Shown one piece after another: positions 41,958 through 45,296 of a DNA stretch of 45,296 nucleotides. The number at the start of each line of letters is the position of its first letter. The stretch's first letter is position 1. Origin of the DNA: Tidjanibacter sp. (GTDB lineage Bacteria; Bacteroidota; Bacteroidia; Bacteroidales; Rikenellaceae); assembly GCA_017503465.1 (NCBI GenBank), contig JAFVSY010000123.1, positions 1 through 45,296 of the forward strand, in the 5' to 3' direction. The notes below the pieces were generated by a model that saw only the letters and a program-made list of their open reading frames with translations, had not been told where the DNA came from and made no database searches. Made by a program: the position numbers and the translations under genes.

Positions 41958-43439
41958 ATGAAGAGAACAATTCTATTTGTGTTGAGCCTGCTTGTGGCCT
42001 CGCTGACGGCTTTCGGGCAGTTGTCAATGCCCAACGTGTTTAGCGATGATATGGTGTTGCAACAGGGTAAGCCCGTGGCTCTGTGGGGCGAGGCTCGCCC
42101 CGGGGCCAAAGTTACTGCCCGTTTTGCCGACCAGAGGGTGTCGGCTGTGGCCGATGCCGAGGGCAAGTGGTCGTTGCACCTGGCCGAGATGACCGCCTCG
42201 ACCGAGCCACGCACACTTGTTGTGAGCAGTGGCAGGGAGAAACTTACATACAACAATGTGCTTGTGGGTGAGGTGTGGTTGGCCTCCGGACAGAGCAATA
42301 TGGAGTATTCGATGGGTAACCACAACCACTATCCCCGCCCCGCACGTGGCGATAGGGACATCCTGATGAAAGCCTACTACGAGGCCGACGCACCGCTGGT
42401 GAGGGTGCTCTACGTGAACCGCAAGATTATGTATGCCGACACCCTGCCCACCAAAGGTTGGAAGCGTGTGACCACCGAGAATATCAAACCTATGTCGGCC
42501 GCAGGCTACTTCTTTGCCAAAGAGTTGGCCGACAGCCTGAAGGTGCCCATCGGACTCGTCTCCACCTCCTATGGTGGCAGCCCCGTGGAGGCGTGGACTC
42601 CCGTGGAGGCCTATCGTGAGTCGGAGCGTTTCGCTGCCGAGGTGGACGAGAAGGGTAACTACAGGGGCGTGCCCATCGGCAATCGCTACCGCAAATTCCT
42701 CGCTCCGCTGGTGCCCTACACAATGAGGGGCTTCCTGTGGTATCAGGGCGAGCAGAACCTCACCGTGGGCCAGACTTCCACCTACGCCGAGCAGCAGATG
42801 TTGCTGGTGGATGCGTGGCGCAAGCTCTGGGGCGACGAGCAGATGCCCTTCTACTTTGCGCAACTCGCACCCTATGCCTACTCGCAGCAACGCACCATCA
42901 TTGAGCCACGCACGTGGAACGAACTACCCGAATTCTGGGAGCAGCAGAAGGCCGCCTTGGCACAGCCCCACACGGGTATGATTACCACCCTCGACCTTGT
43001 GGACGATGTGAAAGAGATACACCCTCCCTACAAGTGGATTGTGGGCCACCGCTTTGCCGAACTCGCCCTGTCCAAGACCTATGGCTATGAGGGTATTGTG
43101 ACCGAGGGACCCGTGTTCAAGAGCGTGACCATTGAGGGTAAGCGTGCGATTGTGGAGTTCGACAACGTGGGTAGCGGACTGAAAACCCTCACCGGCACTC
43201 CCTATGTGACCTTCTTCCGCCTGGCTGGCGAGAGTGGACGCTTCTATGGTGCCGTGGGTAAGATTGTGGGCAAAAACAAGGTGGAGGTCACCAGCCAATG
43301 GTTGGGAGCCCCCATTGTCTATGTCTGCTTCGGCTGGGACGAGGCTTCGGGCCACAACCTGCTGGGTGGCAACGGCCTGCCCGCACAGCCCTTCAACACC
43401 CTCTGGATGAAACAGCACCAAGAGGTGCCGACCGAGTAG
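41958..43439 (+). CDS. secreted sialate-O-acetylesterase family (SASA) protein
   Basis: 493 residues. Signal peptide (MKRTILFVLSLLVASLTAFG, about 1-20). An Ig-like N-terminal part (about 24-100) is followed by an SGNH/GDSL-type esterase with Ser113 in LASGQSNMEYS, GGSPVEAWTP (Gly block), WYQGEQN (261-267, Asn block), and D350/H355 in DVKEIHP. A C-terminal beta domain follows. It removes acetyl groups from sialic acids or other glycans. Polysaccharide acetyl esterases share this fold, so the substrate is not fixed. It is downstream of the GH16 gene. It ends 31 bp before a strong terminator shared with the convergent Gfo/Idh gene. Confidence 0.93.
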   Translation: MKRTILFVLSLLVASLTAFGQLSMPNVFSDDMVLQQGKPVALWGEARPGAKVTARFADQRVSAVADAEGKWSLHLAEMTASTEPRTLVVSSGREKLTYNNVLVGEVWLASGQSNMEYSMGNHNHYPRPARGDRDILMKAYYEADAPLVRVLYVNRKIMYADTLPTKGWKRVTTENIKPMSAAGYFFAKELADSLKVPIGLVSTSYGGSPVEAWTPVEAYRESERFAAEVDEKGNYRGVPIGNRYRKFLAPLVPYTMRGFLWYQGEQNLTVGQTSTYAEQQMLLVDAWRKLWGDEQMPFYFAQLAPYAYSQQRTIIEPRTWNELPEFWEQQKAALAQPHTGMITTLDLVDDVKEIHPPYKWIVGHRFAELALSKTYGYEGIVTEGPVFKSVTIEGKRAIVEFDNVGSGLKTLTGTPYVTFFRLAGESGRFYGAVGKIVGKNKVEVTSQWLGAPIVYVCFGWDEASGHNLLGGNGLPAQPFNTLWMKQHQEVPTE

Positions 43440-43470
43440 GTACGAAACTCACGTTCAAACATAGTAAATG

Positions 43471-43510
43471 CATAGCGGGCGACCCAAACAAGGTCGCCCG
43501 CTATGTGTTT
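43471..43510. terminator. bidirectional terminator between convergent genes
   Basis: A perfect 14 bp stem CATAGCGGGCGACC (43471-43484)/GGTCGCCCGCTATG (43492-43505) with a 7 nt loop, followed by TGTTTTT. It lies between the SASA gene and the leftward Gfo/Idh gene. Confidence 0.92.
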
Positions 43511-43526
43511 TTGCGTGTATGTCGCT

Positions 43527-44528
43527 TTATTTGTAGGCTTTAAGCAACTTCTTTGCCTCTTTTTGTCCGGACTTCCAAGCCTCCTCCATAGTTACGATTT
43601 TGCCACCCTTGGCACCACTCATATTGGCAGCCCTCATAAAGGTGAAAATCTCCAGCGTCTCCTCCTTGCTGATGGGTACCTCGCCCGTACGGAAGTATTT
43701 GAGCACCTCCTTCAGAAGGTCCTTATAGCCAATGTAACCGCCCACGGGAACAGCCTTGTTCTTCCACGTGTAGGCCGTACCGCCATAGATGGAAGGACCG
43801 TCAATGATAGCCCTGAATGTACCCACACGGCCATCTTCCCACGTACCCACGCAAACGTGCCCTTTGGGGGTGTCCATACGGTTTACGGCCACACAGCCTG
43901 TGCCCATCACCGTGAAGAGAGTCTCCACACCGTGGATACCATAGAAACCATAGTCGGGGTGGGTGGGCTCGGCCTTGTGGGGCGAGTAGCAGTCGGCACC
44001 CAGCACGGGACCATAGACGCCACTTCTGAGTTCCTGATTTTTCGGAGTGTAGCGCAGAGTGGAAGCCGAGAAGGTGGGCACTCCATACCTCTCCGAGAGC
44101 TCATAGATGGCAATGGCATCACCGAGGGTGGCACCAATGGGCTTGTCGATGTAGCACCTCTTGCCTGCCTTGAACACCTCGGCAGCCTGCTCCAAGTGGA
44201 GCCTGCCGTCGTTTGTTTCGAGCAACACGCAGTCCACCCTTTCCAACAGAGCGGCAATGCTCTCCACAATCTCAACGTCATACTTCTTCACCTCCTCGAT
44301 ATACTTCGGGATGCGCTCATAGCTCGACTTGATGGTCTGCGAGCCATAGGGATAGGCTGCAACCACCTTGAACCCCTCGGCCCACTCCTCCGAGCCACTA
44401 TTGATAAGTTTGGTGAAGGCTGTGGAGTGGGATGTGTCCAAGCCAATGATACCAATTTTGATGACCTCTTGTGCCGAGGCTCCCAGCGCCAACAATGCTG
44501 CTGCCGCCAACATTACAATCTTTTTCAT
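43527..44528 (-). CDS. periplasmic Gfo/Idh/MocA-family protein
   Basis: 333 residues from the ATG at 44528 (MKKIVMLAAAALLALGASAQ). A further ATG at 44537 adds 3 residues. The Sec signal ends ASAQ. The Rossmann part begins IKIGIIGLDTSHSTAF, which departs from the classic GxGxxG (it reads GIIGLDTSH). The EKP motif is present as IDKPIGATLGDA. The substrate part has PDYGFYGIHGVETLF. The altered glycine motif leaves cofactor binding open. Only 56 bp separate it from the nagB-like stop upstream, so a shared transcript and an amino-sugar link are possible but not shown. Confidence 0.87.
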   Translation of the reverse strand: MKKIVMLAAAALLALGASAQEVIKIGIIGLDTSHSTAFTKLINSGSEEWAEGFKVVAAYPYGSQTIKSSYERIPKYIEEVKKYDVEIVESIAALLERVDCVLLETNDGRLHLEQAAEVFKAGKRCYIDKPIGATLGDAIAIYELSERYGVPTFSASTLRYTPKNQELRSGVYGPVLGADCYSPHKAEPTHPDYGFYGIHGVETLFTVMGTGCVAVNRMDTPKGHVCVGTWEDGRVGTFRAIIDGPSIYGGTAYTWKNKAVPVGGYIGYKDLLKEVLKYFRTGEVPISKEETLEIFTFMRAANMSGAKGGKIVTMEEAWKSGQKEAKKLLKAYK

Positions 44529-44584
44529 ACGTATCAAACTTTTGTTGTTTTTCTCTGTGCAAGTAAGTTCTCACCGGGCTCCTC

Positions 44585-45296
44585 CTATGCCAGCAGTTTG
44601 CTGCCGCTGTCGCTATCCACATAGAGGGTTGCGGCGGGGTGGCGGCGCAGGATGGATGCAGGGCAGTGCTCGTCAATGGTGCCATTGACTGTTTCGTTCA
44701 CAGCCCACGCCTTGGTTGCGGCGGGCACCACGCAGAAGAGCCTCTCGGCCTTCACAAGGGTGGGGATGGTGAGTGTCATTGCGTGTGTGGGCACATCGTC
44801 AATGCTTGCAAAGCAACCATCATTGACCTGCTGTTGGCGGCACCTATCATCGAGGTCCACCACCTTCACCACGCTGCTGTCGTCGAAGTGTGCCACGTGT
44901 GGGTCGTTGAAGGCGATGTGTCCGTTCTCGCCAATGCCCATAAAGACCACATCCACGGGGTTTTCCTCAAGCAGTTGTGTGTACTCACAGCAAGCCCTTT
45001 CGGGGTCAATCTGCCCGTTGAGGTAGTGTACACTCTTGAAGGGCACTTTGTCGAAGATGGCCCTACGCAGGAAGTTGCCAAAGCCCTGTGGGGCATCTTG
45101 TGGCAGGCCGATGTACTCGTCCATATGGAAGGCGTTTACCCTTGTCCAATCGATGTCGGACGAGGCCATAGCCTCCAGAAACTCATTCTGCGAAGGTGCG
45201 GCGGCAAAGATGATGTTTGCCTCCGGCTGCTTGGACAACAAGTCCTTGATGAAGGCAATTGCTTCCTCGGCGGCACCAAGGCCCATTGCGCGGCGG
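44585..45296 (-). CDS. nagB: glucosamine-6-phosphate deaminase family, 5'-truncated by the window
   Basis: About 236 residues visible; the frame stays open through the window edge (RRA before the internal MGLGAAEE), so the N-terminus is missing. NagB/6-phosphogluconolactonase fold: NIIFAAAPSQNEFLEAM (sugar-phosphate loop), NAFHMDEYIGLP (catalytic Asp), GIGENGHIAFNDP, and MTLTIPTLVKAERLFCVVPAATKAWAVNETV. It converts glucosamine-6-phosphate to fructose-6-phosphate and ammonia. The AAPSQNEF version, rather than GSTP, is a divergent Bacteroidetes-type subgroup, so exact activity should be held loosely. It has no signal peptide in the visible part. Confidence 0.9.
   Translation of the reverse strand, partial: RRAMGLGAAEEAIAFIKDLLSKQPEANIIFAAAPSQNEFLEAMASSDIDWTRVNAFHMDEYIGLPQDAPQGFGNFLRRAIFDKVPFKSVHYLNGQIDPERACCEYTQLLEENPVDVVFMGIGENGHIAFNDPHVAHFDDSSVVKVVDLDDRCRQQQVNDGCFASIDDVPTHAMTLTIPTLVKAERLFCVVPAATKAWAVNETVNGTIDEHCPASILRRHPAATLYVDSDSGSKLLA

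Noticed and set aside
44398..44685. ORFs spanning the nagB/Gfo junction
   Set aside because: They are out of frame with both recognised proteins and bridge two genes.

Overview
This 45.3 kb window is chromosomal DNA from a member of Bacteroidota, most likely order Bacteroidales; family level (Rikenellaceae/Alistipes-like) is only a guess. The evidence is the HU / tiny basic protein / RNase G order, Bacteroidetes-type promoters (TTTG, 18-21 nt, TAnnTTTG) with no clear Shine-Dalgarno sequences, lipoprotein and outer-membrane envelope genes, and a surface carbohydrate-handling gene set. I see no phage, insertion sequence, CRISPR array or restriction system.

Layout. 0-5.7 kb: HU, a 31-residue basic protein, RNase E/G and Mfd. 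5.7-13.2 kb: one rightward envelope cluster (outer-membrane barrel, TPR protein, LptC-like lipoprotein, CNNM/CBS transporter-like protein, PpiD/SurA-type foldase). 13.7-16.9 kb, leftward: shikimate dehydrogenase, VTT/DedA-like membrane protein, an unknown protein, and a LysM glucosaminidase. 17.1-21.8 kb, rightward: a secreted alpha/beta-hydrolase, then a Tat-type Gfo/Idh/MocA oxidoreductase with a two-domain DUF1080 protein. 22.1-24.0 kb, leftward: tRNA-Ser(CGA), Ndk, RimM, ribosomal protein S16. 24.3-31.2 kb: a leftward tripartite efflux operon in the order TetR, TolC, adaptor, RND pump, PII-like protein. Immediately upstream of it is a candidate small RNA gene with its own promoter and terminator. 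31.7-33.8 kb: family 9 glycosyltransferase and DUF4435 protein (leftward). 33.9-40.9 kb, rightward: eIF1/SUI1-like factor, a large secreted HExxH metalloprotease/propeller/barrel protein, a class A penicillin-binding protein and aspartate-semialdehyde dehydrogenase. 41.0-45.3 kb: GH16 glucanase and sialate-O-acetylesterase (rightward), facing a periplasmic Gfo/Idh/MocA protein and a 5'-truncated NagB (leftward).

The most interesting signals lie outside the coding annotation. (1) CATG is almost absent (one copy found by eye, where about 175 would be expected at one per 256 positions), and GATC is strongly depleted (about eight found). Synonymous codon choice visibly switches to avoid both, which implies selection by restriction-modification or a similar process. 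(2) The avoidance relaxes between 18.5 and 22.2 kb, suggesting that the Gfo/Idh-DUF1080 pair arrived more recently. (3) Intergenic regions carry heptanucleotide tandem arrays (AAAATTC/GAATTTT, TTTACTC, CGTTAGA). At two loci an array is fused to a -7 box as a near-identical 48 bp promoter-like cassette. (4) Several families of interspersed hairpin elements fill the intergenic spaces. (5) The candidate small RNA at 31396-31510 and the PII-like gene at the end of the efflux operon are plausible undescribed regulators.
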